Source of the DNA: Pseudo-nitzschia pungens
Lineage: Eukaryota > Bacillariophyta > Bacillariophyceae > Bacillariales > Bacillariaceae
Direction: 5' to 3'
Assembly: GCA_037355855.1 (NCBI GenBank)
Contig: CM074759.1
Location: forward strand, 3,596,001-3,660,000
DNA: 64,000 nucleotides
Under the pieces are notes generated by a model. The model saw nothing but the letters and a program-made list of their open reading frames with translations, had not been told where the DNA came from and searched no databases. The position numbers and the translations under genes were made by a program. Shown piece after piece: positions 54,938-64,000 of the stretch (position 1 is its first letter; the number at the start of each line of letters is the position of its first letter).

Positions 54938-55987
54938 TCAGGGGAGCCACACGAGCTCCCCATCGATGCTCCGTTCTGTTCTTCCACCATGATTGGCATG
55001 GTATTCTTCAATCGCTGCTTTGCGAGCTGCATTGATGTGGGCTTGGAAGGTTTCGTTGCTGCCTGGGATCATGAGGGCTTGAGTATGAGCATGGAAGGAC
55101 TCAGTTTGATTGGTTCCGGAGCCCTTGTTGTGGTTCTTAGAGAACCGGTTCTTGGGACACTCAGACCAATCGTGGTTGTGGCCGGGGATCCTGCAGGGAT
55201 TGGACTTCTTCTTGTTCGAGTTCTGGTTTCCTTTGTGGTTGGAATTGTAGTTGCGCTTACGAGAGTTGCTGCTGTTATTCGAGTGTTTCTGCTGTTTGTT
55301 GTTGTTCTTGTTGCTTTTTTTGTTAGATTGGCGCTCGTGACAGCTCATGTGGTCCACGATGTGTTGGACTGTGGTCCCCTCTTGGATTCCGCTGTGGATA
55401 ATGCCATAGCTCTCGATCCATGATGAGGGAAAGGAATGGAGGAGGATGGTGAGTTTCTCCACTCTAGATAGAGGCGCGCTGCTCCCATCTAGCTTCTGGG
55501 TGTATTTCATGAGGATAAGGATCCGGTCTGCATGTTCTTTGCATGTGGCGGAGGGAGTCTTCCTGCATTCAGCGCTTCGAAGATAAGTATGCATGATATC
55601 CCGAGCGTCTCTGGCGTTGCAGTAGAGCTTGGTGAAGTCTAGGAAGGCTTGGTCATATCCACCAATCTCCTCTTGCTTGTATTGGTATTCTTCTGGGTCC
55701 AGTGGATCCTTTATCATGTCGTTCCACTTGCTTTGCGCGTCCGTGGTGAGGCAGCGGCTGAAGTGTGTGAGGTATAGGTTGATTGGTAGTTTCAGGAGCT
55801 TTGCTGCGTTTCTGAAAGACTCTTCCACAAAGAGCAGTTCTTCTAATCCTCCGGTTTCAGTGAACAGGGGGATTTTCATGCTGTCGGTTCGGTCCTCATC
55901 GACATTGTACAGGGTGAAGAGTTTTGGCTTGGTTCGATCGAAGGAGCTCTTGTAGGCAATAGGGGGATCTCTGTAGATTCCGGCCAT
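54938..55987 (-). CDS. GD gag
   Basis: 349-aa gypsy-type gag starting MAGIYRDPPI, intact. Residues about 1-215 form the capsid-like region (RDIMHTYLRSAECRK near 125). A Lys/Asn/Ser-rich basic linker (about 222-265) precedes the atypical zinc knuckle CRIPGHNHDWSEC (C-x4-H-x-H-x4-C) near residue 267. The C-terminus ends GELVWLP followed by TGA (54938-54940) and continues in frame as pol. The ATG sits at 55985-55987 in the context GGCCATGGTTG on plus (that is, ACCATGGCC on minus), the same as the copia gag starts. Confidence 0.9.
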   Translation of the reverse strand: MAGIYRDPPIAYKSSFDRTKPKLFTLYNVDEDRTDSMKIPLFTETGGLEELLFVEESFRNAAKLLKLPINLYLTHFSRCLTTDAQSKWNDMIKDPLDPEEYQYKQEEIGGYDQAFLDFTKLYCNARDARDIMHTYLRSAECRKTPSATCKEHADRILILMKYTQKLDGSSAPLSRVEKLTILLHSFPSSWIESYGIIHSGIQEGTTVQHIVDHMSCHERQSNKKSNKNNNKQQKHSNNSSNSRKRNYNSNHKGNQNSNKKKSNPCRIPGHNHDWSECPKNRFSKNHNKGSGTNQTESFHAHTQALMIPGSNETFQAHINAARKAAIEEYHANHGGRTERSIDGELVWLP

Positions 55988-56120
55988 GGTTGAAGGAGTT
56001 GGATAAGGAGGTTGCTCTTGTCAAGGACCTGAAGTGGTCCTTTTGTTGAGTTTGTTGATGAGTTTGGATTCAGTACTGAATACTACTGTCTTCCTACGTG
56101 AAAGCGGACAGTAATTACTG

Positions 56121-56431
56121 TGTAACACTCTAAGGTAGAAAATTCAGAGTAGTATGAATAATTGTGTGTTATTTCACTTTACGAGATGGGATTGAAATTA
56201 GAGAGAGGAAATAATGAGCGATGAGGTCATCGCGACCTTCTCCTGTAATATCCATCCCTGTATATAACATATATTCCGTATGTAACCTTAATCGTATAAT
56301 CGCTCTCTTCTGCATGCCTGTTCGCACATACCAGATATCCATACATGGATACCTTATATATATTTGAATCCCATGTGGGATTCGGTTAATTATTAATTCG
56401 TAACACTACTAGCCTACGCTAGCATGTTACA
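56121..56431 (-). repeat. GD 5' LTR (311 bp)
   Basis: Upstream LTR of the minus-strand element, apparently identical to 48684-48994. The palindrome ACAGTAATTACTGT (56108-56121) starts at its inner edge. TCTTC follows at 56432-56436. Confidence 0.93.
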
Positions 56432-57543
56432 TCTTCTACCAGGAATTGCAGGGCAATAACATCCTTTGCTATGCCAACCAATCCACTCCAGATAATTGGC
56501 GAATTTACATACCAAGCTCTCTTACGAATGATACCATCAAATGGTACCACCTCCTGTTGGGTCATTGTGGATCCACCAGGCTATATAAGACTATTGCCGC
56601 CCGGTTCTATGCAGACAACCTGTCCAACCTATGCAAGTCCTACATTTGCCCCGATGACTGCATCCAATACAAGAGCAGGCAAGCCAAATATGGAAAGCTT
56701 CCTCCCAAGGAAGCGCCAGTATCCCCATTCGATGAAGTCCACGTTGATCTTATAGGCCCCTGGAAGATCACAGCTCAAAACAAGATCTATAACTTCAAGG
56801 CGCTAACATGTATTGATCCAGTCACCAATCTACTTGAAATCATCCGAATCAGGGATAAGTCCTCTCAGCATGTCTCTGATCAATTCAAGAACTGCTGGCT
56901 CTCAAGATATCCTAGACCTAACAGATGCATCCACGACAATGGTGGTGAGTTCCTAGGAGCTGAATTCCAGCTCACTCTCAAGCAGTATGGAGTCCAATCA
57001 GTCCCCACTACCGTGAAGAATCCACAAGCCAATTCTATCTGTGAACGAGTACATCATACAGTGGCTGATATCCTACGAGTGCTAGTGCATGTTAACCCTC
57101 CACAAGCCAACGCCAGAGCCACTCAGCTCATGGATAATGCCCTAGCAACATGCATGCATGCCTCGCGATGCGCAGTCAGCACCTCCTTACAAGCCTCTCC
57201 AGGATCCCTGGTCTTTAACAGGGACATGATGATAGATTTGCCATTAACCTCCAATCTATTGGCCCTCAAACAGCTTATACAGCAGGGAATCAACAAGGCA
57301 CTGCTCCGGGACAACGCCAAGAGAATAGAACATACCTTCCGGATCAACGACAAGGTATGGTTGCAGGAGCCGGATCCGGACAAGCTACAGCCTAGAAGAA
57401 CAGGACCTTTTCTTATCATACAAGTCAATGGAACAGTTAAATTGCAGAAAGCCCCTTCAGTAGCTGAAACAGTGAACATCCGGAAGCTAACCCCTTACAA
57501 AGAACCGGAGTCGGAGTCGACGGCTATTCACTGGGCATCGTAG
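56432..57543 (+). pseudogene. GC pol, integrase part
   Basis: Resumes the GC polyprotein after GD. It has an HHCC domain with WYHLLLGHCG and CPDDC, catalytic residues in HVDLIGPW, IHDNGGEFLG and NSICERVHHT, and a C-terminal GPFLIIQV module. The frame is open to the TAG at 57541-57543. It is uncoupled from the RT part by the GD insertion and by the earlier RT deletion. Confidence 0.9.
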
Positions 57544-57567
57544 GATTCGTTTAATCATGAGGCACTA

Positions 57568-57835
57568 TGTGACATGCTAGCGTAGGCAAGCAGGAGTCAC
57601 GATTAAATAATTAACCGAATCCCACATACGAGCTGACCGGTGTTTGAAATATTCAAACTGTATGCCGGACGCTCCAGCAATGCATGTGCGCCAGCATTCA
57701 AATAGTAGCAAGGCACGCTCGTGTATATTCAAACGTTCATTCAAACGTTCACATGAAAACTGAAACGCTCTCTTAAGAGTTAATGATTAGTCAAAATTTT
57801 ATACTACTCCCAATTTTCTACTTTAGAGTGTAACA
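57568..57835 (+). repeat. GC 3' LTR (268 bp)
   Basis: Pairs with 44683-44953, with a few substitutions and a 3-bp indel, so GC is older than GD. It is preceded by ATGAGGCACTA (polypurine segment) and followed by GCAGC. Confidence 0.9.
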
Positions 57836-57969
57836 GCAGCAGCAACAATTGCAATAGTTGCAGCAAGCAGTCGCAGCAAGCAGCCAGTCGCAGCAAGCAG
57901 TTGCAGCAAGAGACACAACAAGAGACGCAGCAGCAGCCCCAGTGCAATAGGCTGAACTGCTCCAATGTA
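57836..57969. repeat. CAG-rich repeat, continuation
   Basis: Continues the 44283-44682 repeat beyond GC: GCAGCAAGCAGTCGCAGC-type words, ending GCTGAACTGCTCCAATG-TA. The end matches GCTGAACTGATCAAGC-ATACCAATG at 44260-44285, which shows the site without FE. Confidence 0.6.
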
Positions 57970-59108
57970 CCAGGACCTTCCGGAACAAAGATAGTTTTCG
58001 ATACGCGGACCGCGCGAATTTTTATTGCAGTTAGTCATTTTGAGGGTATCCCCTTAAATTAATTATCTCCCCCAAATAAACTCGCATTTTTTGGGATCGA
58101 AAAAAGTGTGGATTTTCATGGGACTAAAAAACTCGCATTTTTGCTCTAGAAAAAAAACACGTATATACAGCAATAAATGCAAGTTTTCAGCAGAAATTAG
58201 CAGGAAAATGCAAGTTTTCAGCAGAAAAATGCAAGTTTCAGCAGAAAAATGCGAGTTTTCTATACAAAATGCGAGTTTTCTTTGGGAAAATAAGTGTTTT
58301 CAACAAAAAACTCGATTTGAATGAGCCAATAAAAAAAAATGGATTTTCCAGTACAAATTGTACAGGAATATACCTAGAAAAAAAATTAATACAGGGGGAA
58401 CAGCAATCAGCAACGCGTCGATGATACAGGGGGGACAGCAAACAGCAAACAGCAGCAACGCGTCGATAATACAGGGGGGACAGCAAGCAGCAAGCAGCAG
58501 CAACGCATCGATAATACAGGGGGGACAGCAAGCAGCAGCAACGTCTCGATGATACAGGGGGGACAGCAAACAGCAAGCAGCAGCAACGCGTCGATAATAC
58601 AGGGGGGACAGCAAGCAGCAAGCAACAGCAACGCGTTGATAATACAGGGGGGGGACAGCAAGCAGCAAGCAACAGCAACGCGTCAATAATATGGGGGGGG
58701 GGGACAGTAAGCATAATTTTTTAATTTAAGCACCTCTCTTAGCAAATCGACTCCCACATCGTTGCGCCTCTGTTAGCAAATCGACTCCATCGTTGCACCT
58801 CTCTTAGCAAATCGACTCCGTCGTTGCGCCTCTCTTAGCAAATCGACTCCCTCTTCGAAATTTTTTTTTGCAAAGAAAACTCGCACTTTTTTGTCCGTTG
58901 AACCAAACTTGCATTTAATGCGAGTTGAAAAAGAACGTGTTTTTTAGTCCCGTGAAAACTTGCACTTTTTGGTATCGAAAAAAGTGTGAGAAAAAAGTGC
59001 AAGTTTATCCCCCCAAATTGTGTTCCAAAAGGGGGATGTGAGTTGACAAGTTTGACTCAAAAAATTGCGCGATTCGTGCGAAGATATTTACAGTTCCGGA
59101 AGGTCCAG
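57970..59108. mobile_element. FE: 1.1-kb foldback element flanked by TA
   Basis: The ends CCAGGACCTTCCGGAAC and GTTCCGGAAGGTCCAG are inverted copies, and TA stands on both sides (57968-57969, 59109-59110), as with Tc1/mariner-type insertion. The arms are further inverted copies rich in ACTCGCATTTTT and AAGTGCAAGTTT words. The middle has two minisatellites: a unit of about 40 bp containing ACGCGTCGATAATACAGGGG, seven copies at 58410-58690, and a unit of about 30 bp with CTCTTAGCAAATCGACTC, four copies at 58728-58850. No transposase is present. Confidence 0.7.
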
Positions 59109-59110
59109 TA

Positions 59111-59909
59111 GAACTCTTCCCCATGGTCAAAAGCAAAAAGAAGCAGCGGGTGAGTGAATAGGAAACAGCAAGAACAGCAATTGCAAAAGACACCACTTTA
59201 TTATCAGCAATAGCAACAGAAACAGCAATAGCAACAGCAGCTGTAGCAGATGCCGCACTGCCGAAAAATGGAGGCACAAAGAAGCAAATGGGAGAAAGAC
59301 ATTCCAGTGTCTGCAGCACTAAGGAACACCAATCCCAGCGGCAGTTAGCACCATTAGATGGAGCAACAGCAACAACAGAGACACCTAAGGACCTAAACAG
59401 GACCATGGTGGACAACAGGAATAATCGAACAAAATAAGTGTCAAAAAAGTGACACATACCAGTAGATGGACTAATTGGACAAATGCTGAGTGGATGGACA
59501 GACCGCAAAGGGACTGCCACCAAAAACCAAAATATACGGATATACGGAAAGGTATATAACAGAATATCCACCAACCACAAATCCCATGGGAAAAGGAAGT
59601 GGGATCGGCCCAGCGCTCGTTAAAGAGGACAACAAAGCCGGAGAACCACGGAATATGATTCCCGGATCACTGAAAGAGAAGTAACTCCCACCATTGTACT
59701 AAAAATAGAAAACAATGATGGAACCAACTGTGGAGAACCCATGATGGACTGAAATAGGAGGAAAAATCAGTTATGACACGAGGTATCACAAGAACCTATG
59801 AACCCGGACGAAAACTGGAGCAAATCACTCTTTGCTCATTCCCACCTCAAAATCAACAAAAGCAACAGAATTATCGCAACCAAAACAATCGACAGCTGAT
59901 TGTTCCACC
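59111..59909. other. CAG-rich repeat end and leader of a decayed gypsy element
   Basis: Up to about 59400 this is the third copy of the AAGCAAAAAGAAGCAG unit. From about 59400 to 59909 no gene is seen. Its position before a gag start suggests an element leader or LTR remnant, but no second LTR was found. Confidence 0.4.
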
Positions 59910-60925
59910 ATGGCTCCCAAACAAAACAAACAGTTTCCTGTCAAGTTCACTCGGGAGGATTGGCCAGAGGATGCCACAGCAGTGAAAATGAGTGTGGACA
60001 GCGAGAAAGGAGGGGTAGTCTTCAGTGACTACCTGAAGGTGCTCACTGGTACTGAGAGACCTGAACTCTTCATTATCTGGAAAAGAGACTTTGACCAGAA
60101 GATTGCTAACAATGACAAGCTCAAAGGAGACCAGAGGATTGATGTCCTACAGCAAATTGTCTCCAATGAGGCACTCGCCATTATCCAGAGAACCCTGGCC
60201 AGGATCTACTTCAGGAGTACCCAGCCTCAAAAGTTCACAAGGATAAACTTGTTAAGAAAATGATCATGGAAGCCTGCAAGTACAGCAAACCTCTCCTCAC
60301 GGAGACCCCTGTGACAGCGAAGAAGGGACCGGCCCGCAACAAGGAACCTGAACCCAACAAGGGGGAGAAAACAACCAAGGAAACAAAGGATGAGGAAAAT
60401 CCAACGCTCGAAACTACCACCTTCTCACCAAACGATGGTACGGTAGCCCCCGGGATGCCCCGAACGCTTGCTGGTTACTACCAAACGGAGGAGTACAAGA
60501 AGGATGTTATCCAGGAGTGCATGTATGCCTGTAACATGCTGGCGTAGCCTTACTACGAAAGGCTTCTAAATGATTATTGAATCCCGCATGTACTCCAATA
60601 TATGTGATATTCATGTATGTATGTTCGGTATATACACACATACAACGGATACTGATTGAATACACAAATATCAAGATAAAATATCAAGAGTCCCATGACT
60701 CGCCGGTTATTGATATTATGCCCGTCGAATAATATATCATTTTTCGATCATTCATTCCATAACCTTACTCAAGAAATCATTCCCATCTCGTAAAGTATTC
60801 AACCATTCATAATTTCTTTAATCACACCAATTTATTTAGAGTGTTACAATGCCCTCAAACTCAAAATCTTTGGCAATGACCTCACTGGGAAAGGCGCCTA
60901 CATCAACCTGCATTGCTACGTGCAT
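59910..60925 (+). pseudogene. Decayed gypsy gag fragment, frameshifted and split by a solo LTR
   Basis: Starts ACCATGGCTCCC and reads MAPKQNKQFPVKFTREDWP. Homologous-looking gag sequence runs in frame to about 60200, where a frameshift moves it to another phase (DLLQEYPASKVHKDKLVKKM and onward). A Lys/Glu/Thr-rich linker follows. A solo LTR then interrupts after ECMYA (60529), and the frame resumes at 60854 as LKLKIFGNDLTGKGAYINLHC before ending near 60925 in degenerate GCATGTTA repeats. Its charged, linker-rich character is like Gy1 gag, but overlap with the visible Gy1 part is too small to prove kinship. Confidence 0.6.
60530..60848 (+). repeat. Solo LTR of the GB type (319 bp)
   Basis: Starts TGTAACATG and ends GTGTTACA, with clear similarity to the GB LTR (AAATGATTATTGAATCCCGC and CTCGTAAAGTATTCAACCAT are shared). 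ATGCC is duplicated on both sides (60525-60529, 60849-60853). There is no internal part, so it arose by LTR-LTR recombination. Confidence 0.88.
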
Positions 60926-61643
60926 GTTATCTTGCATGTTATTGTGCATGTTACCGTGCGAGTTTTCCTCCCAGTGTACGCAATATTGCCCTTCTCTTAA
61001 ATACTGTCGAGCATATAGTGGGAAGTATCATTTGTTTTGAGTACCAGATTTGCAAACCAAATTCATCCCCATTTTGGTTTTTTACCAGATTAGCGTACCA
61101 ATGGAAGAATTCTGACTCGAAATACCCTATCTGCGTTCCCTTCGACTTCGTTTGTCATATCTGCGTTCCAGGCTCCCACCCCGGTAATCTTACCGTACGG
61201 TAGTACAGGTCCCCCTTCAGTTTTTCATAAGGTTACCGTAAGTAATACCGTAGAGTAATACTTCGTACGAAGTAAGATTACAGTAAGACTTTACCGTACC
61301 GGTATTCATCACTAGGAACTTAAACTTTACTTCATACTCTATACTTTATTTTGTTACGCAGAGATGTGGATAAAAATAATACGAAGTACTTGAGAGTACG
61401 TACGTCGTCCCCACCCGTAAGATTACCTTACTGTACGTAGCACAAACGAACATCGAAAAGCGAAACTTGCACCACATGCAGCTGCTCCGTTTCTAAAACA
61501 CAACATTATTCTACCGATACGGCAAGGTTTTTTTTTAATTACCTCGTAACCTCACCATCACTTTTGTAAAGGATTCGTGTTTTTCCCTTTTGTTTCTCCA
61601 TGAGTACGGAATTGATTTCGTAATTACCGTGTTCACCAACAAG
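60926..61643. other. Upstream region of the RRP43-like gene
   Basis: No gene is seen. 61185-61300 is dense in GTAACCTTAC/GTAAGATTAC words on both strands, like 42560-42690. The 5' UTR and promoter of the gene at 61644 must lie here. Confidence 0.4.
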
Positions 61644-62663
61644 ATGGATTCTGTTGTTAATTCGTCTCCACACAACGCTTTTCGAAAATCCTATTCCTCA
61701 ATGGACAAATGGTTGAACATTCCATGCAATGATTCAGGTTCGTTCATGTTTCCGACGATATCGATGGTTCAGTGCCTCGATCCGGAAGCTCACGTTAACG
61801 AATATTGGGAGCATGGGACCCGACCAGATGGGCGTTTATTCACTGAAGGTCGGACAACACAGGTGGTTTGCGGCATGTTAAAGCATTCAGCTGGCTCAGC
61901 CTTGGTGTCTCAGAATGGGAGCAGAGGTGCTGTTGGTGACACCAAAATTCTGGCCGCTACCACTTTCAGTATAGGGCAGCCATCTCCAGAACAACCAGAC
62001 GAGGGAGAAGTTATAGTGCAAGTGAGCGGCACGGGTGGTGGAAATTTCGGGGCAGATTCGAAACCTCAGCAACATCATTGGAGTACACTACAGTCCTGGT
62101 TACAAAGGACACTTGAACAAGACGAGAGAATGGCGCGATCATTAAATCTTTTGACAGGAAAGGCCTGCCTTCGGCTGGTCGTCACTGTCGTTGTTTTGGA
62201 AGACAGTGGGAATTTGAAAGACGGAGCCTTGTTAGCGTGTATGGCAGCCTGGAGGAATACACGATTGCCGAAGGTCGGCGAGGACCTGACCGAAGTTAAG
62301 GGAAAACTTTGGTGGAAGCGAGACAAAGAACCAAACAACTCCATGACGAAGGCGGATAATGAAATCGTAGGTCACCGCACCAAACTTGAGACTGAAGGTG
62401 AGGACGACCAACGCGATTATCGAACATCACTGACAATGGGAATTTGGGTCAATCCAACAGACCATACAACTCATCTCATAGCTGATCCTAGCAGTGCTGA
62501 AGAGCCATTTTTCGGAGGTACAATAACGATTGTAGTTAGTCTGCGGACTCAAAAGCTTCAAATTGACTATGCTGGCAAGGTTCCTTTATCAGCAAGCAAC
62601 ATGGCTTTGGCAGCGAAGCTAGCGGGTGCTAGGGCAAGAGAAGTCGCCACAATTTTAAAATAG
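61644..62663 (+). CDS. RRP43: Exosome core subunit, RNase PH-like (RRP43/EXOSC8 type)
   Basis: 339-aa protein with two RNase PH-type domains. The first has TRPDGRLFTEGRTTQVVCG near residue 45, GSALVSQNG and then GDTKILAATTFS; the second has TMGIWVNPTDHTTHLIADPS near residue 250 and ends ASNMALAAKLAGARAREVA. In eukaryotes such subunits form the catalytically inert six-membered ring of the RNA exosome, which threads RNA to RRP44/RRP6 in nucleus and cytoplasm. RPDGR followed by an RTT strand fits RRP43 better than RRP42 or RRP45, but this was judged by eye. The ATG at 61644 is chosen; an open frame upstream has no ATG. No intron is needed. Convergent with the PFK gene. Confidence 0.8.
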   Translation: MDSVVNSSPHNAFRKSYSSMDKWLNIPCNDSGSFMFPTISMVQCLDPEAHVNEYWEHGTRPDGRLFTEGRTTQVVCGMLKHSAGSALVSQNGSRGAVGDTKILAATTFSIGQPSPEQPDEGEVIVQVSGTGGGNFGADSKPQQHHWSTLQSWLQRTLEQDERMARSLNLLTGKACLRLVVTVVVLEDSGNLKDGALLACMAAWRNTRLPKVGEDLTEVKGKLWWKRDKEPNNSMTKADNEIVGHRTKLETEGEDDQRDYRTSLTMGIWVNPTDHTTHLIADPSSAEEPFFGGTITIVVSLRTQKLQIDYAGKVPLSASNMALAAKLAGARAREVATILK

Positions 62664-62836
62664 CGTCATCAACTCGGTAAATACTTCGTATAATTTATTT
62701 TGGCATTATTCGGTCGATTTAGTGGCTGAAAGCTACTTTATCAACTTCAGTCTATACCGATGTGATCACTATCATTGTACAATATTCAATGCGATTTTTT
62801 CTGGCATGGGTGTCTCTCAATTATGTCCAGGAATAA
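62664..62836. other. Short intergenic region between convergent genes
   Basis: 173 bp, A/T-rich, with the 3' ends of the RRP43-like and PFK genes facing each other. No other feature is seen. Confidence 0.5.
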
Positions 62837-63872
62837 TTAGACCTGCCCAATTTCCTTCAACATCGTCTGAAACCATTCCAGTTTCACGTTGAATGCCTTT
62901 CCACCTTTGATACGTTCGAATTCGATTGGGCGAATAGGGGATCCTTCTTTCTCCTCGTCTTGACCCATGCATCCAGAGAGACCTGAAATTGCTGATGCAA
63001 CACCCACCTTTGCACATTCACCGATTAGCTCACGGTCAAACTCATTCGCAGCAGCTGAACGAGCAAAATATCCAGACTTCTGGACAATCGTCTTTTCTGC
63101 GTTGAGATATTTTGCAAGACGCTTAGAGAAATATTGTCCAGGGTTGATCTTGTTCAGAGTTACATGACCGAAGGCATCTCGTGGGACTTCTTCGCCCTGC
63201 GATTCCATATCTCGAACAATCTCTTCAACACCTGTTCCTTCGCCGAAAAAGACGTTGACACAGCCATTTTCATCCATGACCTTTTTCAGACGAGCACCCT
63301 CAGCGACCAGGTCCAATTCCAGTTCTGGGATCCAAATGGCATGAACATCACGAGAATTTTGATTGCTTGGAAAAAGACAGCTAGGTAGATTCTGTTTCCC
63401 CAAAAGCTCACGGTAGCATTGGGCTGTCTTCGCCGTCAAGTACCCGCAGTCTCGACCCATGACCTCGTGCAAAACAAGCATGCGAGGATTGGCAGTCGAT
63501 TCGTTAACAACATTCTCAAAGAAAATGGCTCTATACGTATTTCGGTGCAACGTTGGGAGAGATGAGTAGCGAAAAAGATGGTAGGAAAATAAATCAACAC
63601 AATGAATTTCGAAGCATCGCATTATCCAGTACCGCGAGTATATGTCATTTTTGCTTACCCTTGATGAGCGGCTGTATCTGCACCGAAGGTTTGGGCAATA
63701 GGAACGACATCATTATCAATAGTCTTTGGCATACCAATAACAATGACGCTGCCATTGTGTTCGTCCATCAGATACTTCGAGAGGACAGCAGCTTGCGTAT
63801 TGGTATCGTCGCCCCCAATGGTGTGCAAAACGTGAATGTTGTCTGTAAGCAATCGCTGCGATGCCACCTCAA
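62837..63872 (-). CDS. PFP: PPi-dependent 6-phosphofructokinase, 3' exons (63872-63659, 63530-62837)
   Basis: Partial gene; the 5' part lies beyond the window. The upstream exon encodes EVASQRLLTDNIHVLHTIGGDDTNTQAA and GMPKTIDNDV. GGDDTN (extra Asp) and PKTIDND are the signatures of pyrophosphate-using phosphofructokinases, which reversibly phosphorylate fructose 6-phosphate with PPi in glycolysis/gluconeogenesis. The last exon holds VLHEVMGRDCGYLTAKTA (sugar-phosphate binding region), FFGEGTGVEEI and a C-terminal domain ending KEIGQV-TAA. The intron 63531-63658 (128 bp; donor GTAAGC, acceptor TATAG on minus) joins HQ-G-AIFFE in frame. Another acceptor (CTCGCAG) at 63873-63879 marks the start of the upstream exon. 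The upstream donor was not located with confidence. Confidence 0.88.
63531..63658 (-). other. 128-bp GT-AG intron in PFP
   Basis: On minus: AAGG|GTAAGC at 63658 and ACGTATAG|AGCC at 63531. Joining gives a Gly codon split after two bases and restores a continuous PFK sequence. Confidence 0.8.
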
Positions 63873-64000
63873 CTGCGAGACGAGAAAAATTGTTACATTT
63901 CAGTGAGGGTTACTTCAGATTTTGCAATGAAAGTTTACACATCGGTAGAGCATTCTGAATCACCGAGCAGCATTCCGAATTAGACTGAACAGGGAAACTC

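Noticed and set aside
58407..58714. CRISPR-like regularity of the 40-bp array
   Set aside because: Units are directly adjacent with no unique spacers and lie within a eukaryotic foldback element.
1..64000. Alternative genetic code with UGA as a sense codon
   Set aside because: The pseudokinase gene and the 264-aa gene end in UGA, and conserved Trp positions in the polyproteins are TGG.

Overview
The window looks like repeat-choked nuclear DNA of a stramenopile alga, most likely a pennate diatom. The reasons are the Ty1/copia polyproteins of the diatom (CoDi-like) type with an LDSHADT protease motif, short GT-AG introns in otherwise long open genes, a pyrophosphate-dependent phosphofructokinase, and a large ankyrin-repeat pseudokinase. 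This assignment comes from sequence character only; no database was searched. UGA serves as a real stop in two host genes, so the code is standard.

Layout. (1) 1-4020 is the 3' part of a Ty3/gypsy element (Gy1). (2) 4021-19320 is a LINE (LN1) with APE endonuclease, RT, RNase H and a 3' zinc knuckle. It is split by a complete, nearly pristine Ty1/copia element (CO1, 5966-15870). (3) 19361-34419 holds two palindromic elements (MX, MY) with shared ends. MY carries minisatellites and is split by a second copia (CO2, 20547-34249). CO2 pol is itself broken by a gag-only LTR element (GB, 25965-29107) and a foldback element (FH, 29807-30335). (4) 34443-42600 is a gene island: the ankyrin/pseudokinase gene (plus strand, one 83-bp intron) convergent with a 264-aa serine-rich protein gene. 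(5) 42960-44682 contains hairpin elements and CAG-rich repeats. (6) 44683-57835 is a gypsy element (GC) interrupted by a sibling in the opposite orientation (GD, 48684-56431). GD is in turn interrupted by a 1,970-bp LINE-tailed element (SG, 50101-52070). (7) 57836-60930 is CAG-rich repeat holding a TA-flanked foldback element (FE), then a decayed gypsy gag carrying a solo LTR. (8) 61644-64000 contains an exosome RRP43-like gene convergent with a PPi-phosphofructokinase gene that runs off the window.

Themes. Every gag/pol boundary here (five elements; one copia family and two gypsy lineages) has gag and pol in the same frame separated by one stop codon, UGA in all elements with an extensive pol and UAA in the gag-only derivative. 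This suggests stop-codon readthrough or termination-reinitiation as the shared expression strategy. SG shares about 180 bp of 3' end with LN1, including two small hairpins, one of which shows a compensatory base pair. SG also carries six 150-bp units predicted to fold into hairpins with covarying stems, so it looks like a SINE-like RNA parasite of the LINE. Relative ages can be read from nesting and LTR divergence: Gy1 before LN1 before CO1; MY before CO2 before GB and FH; CAG repeat before GC before GD before SG.
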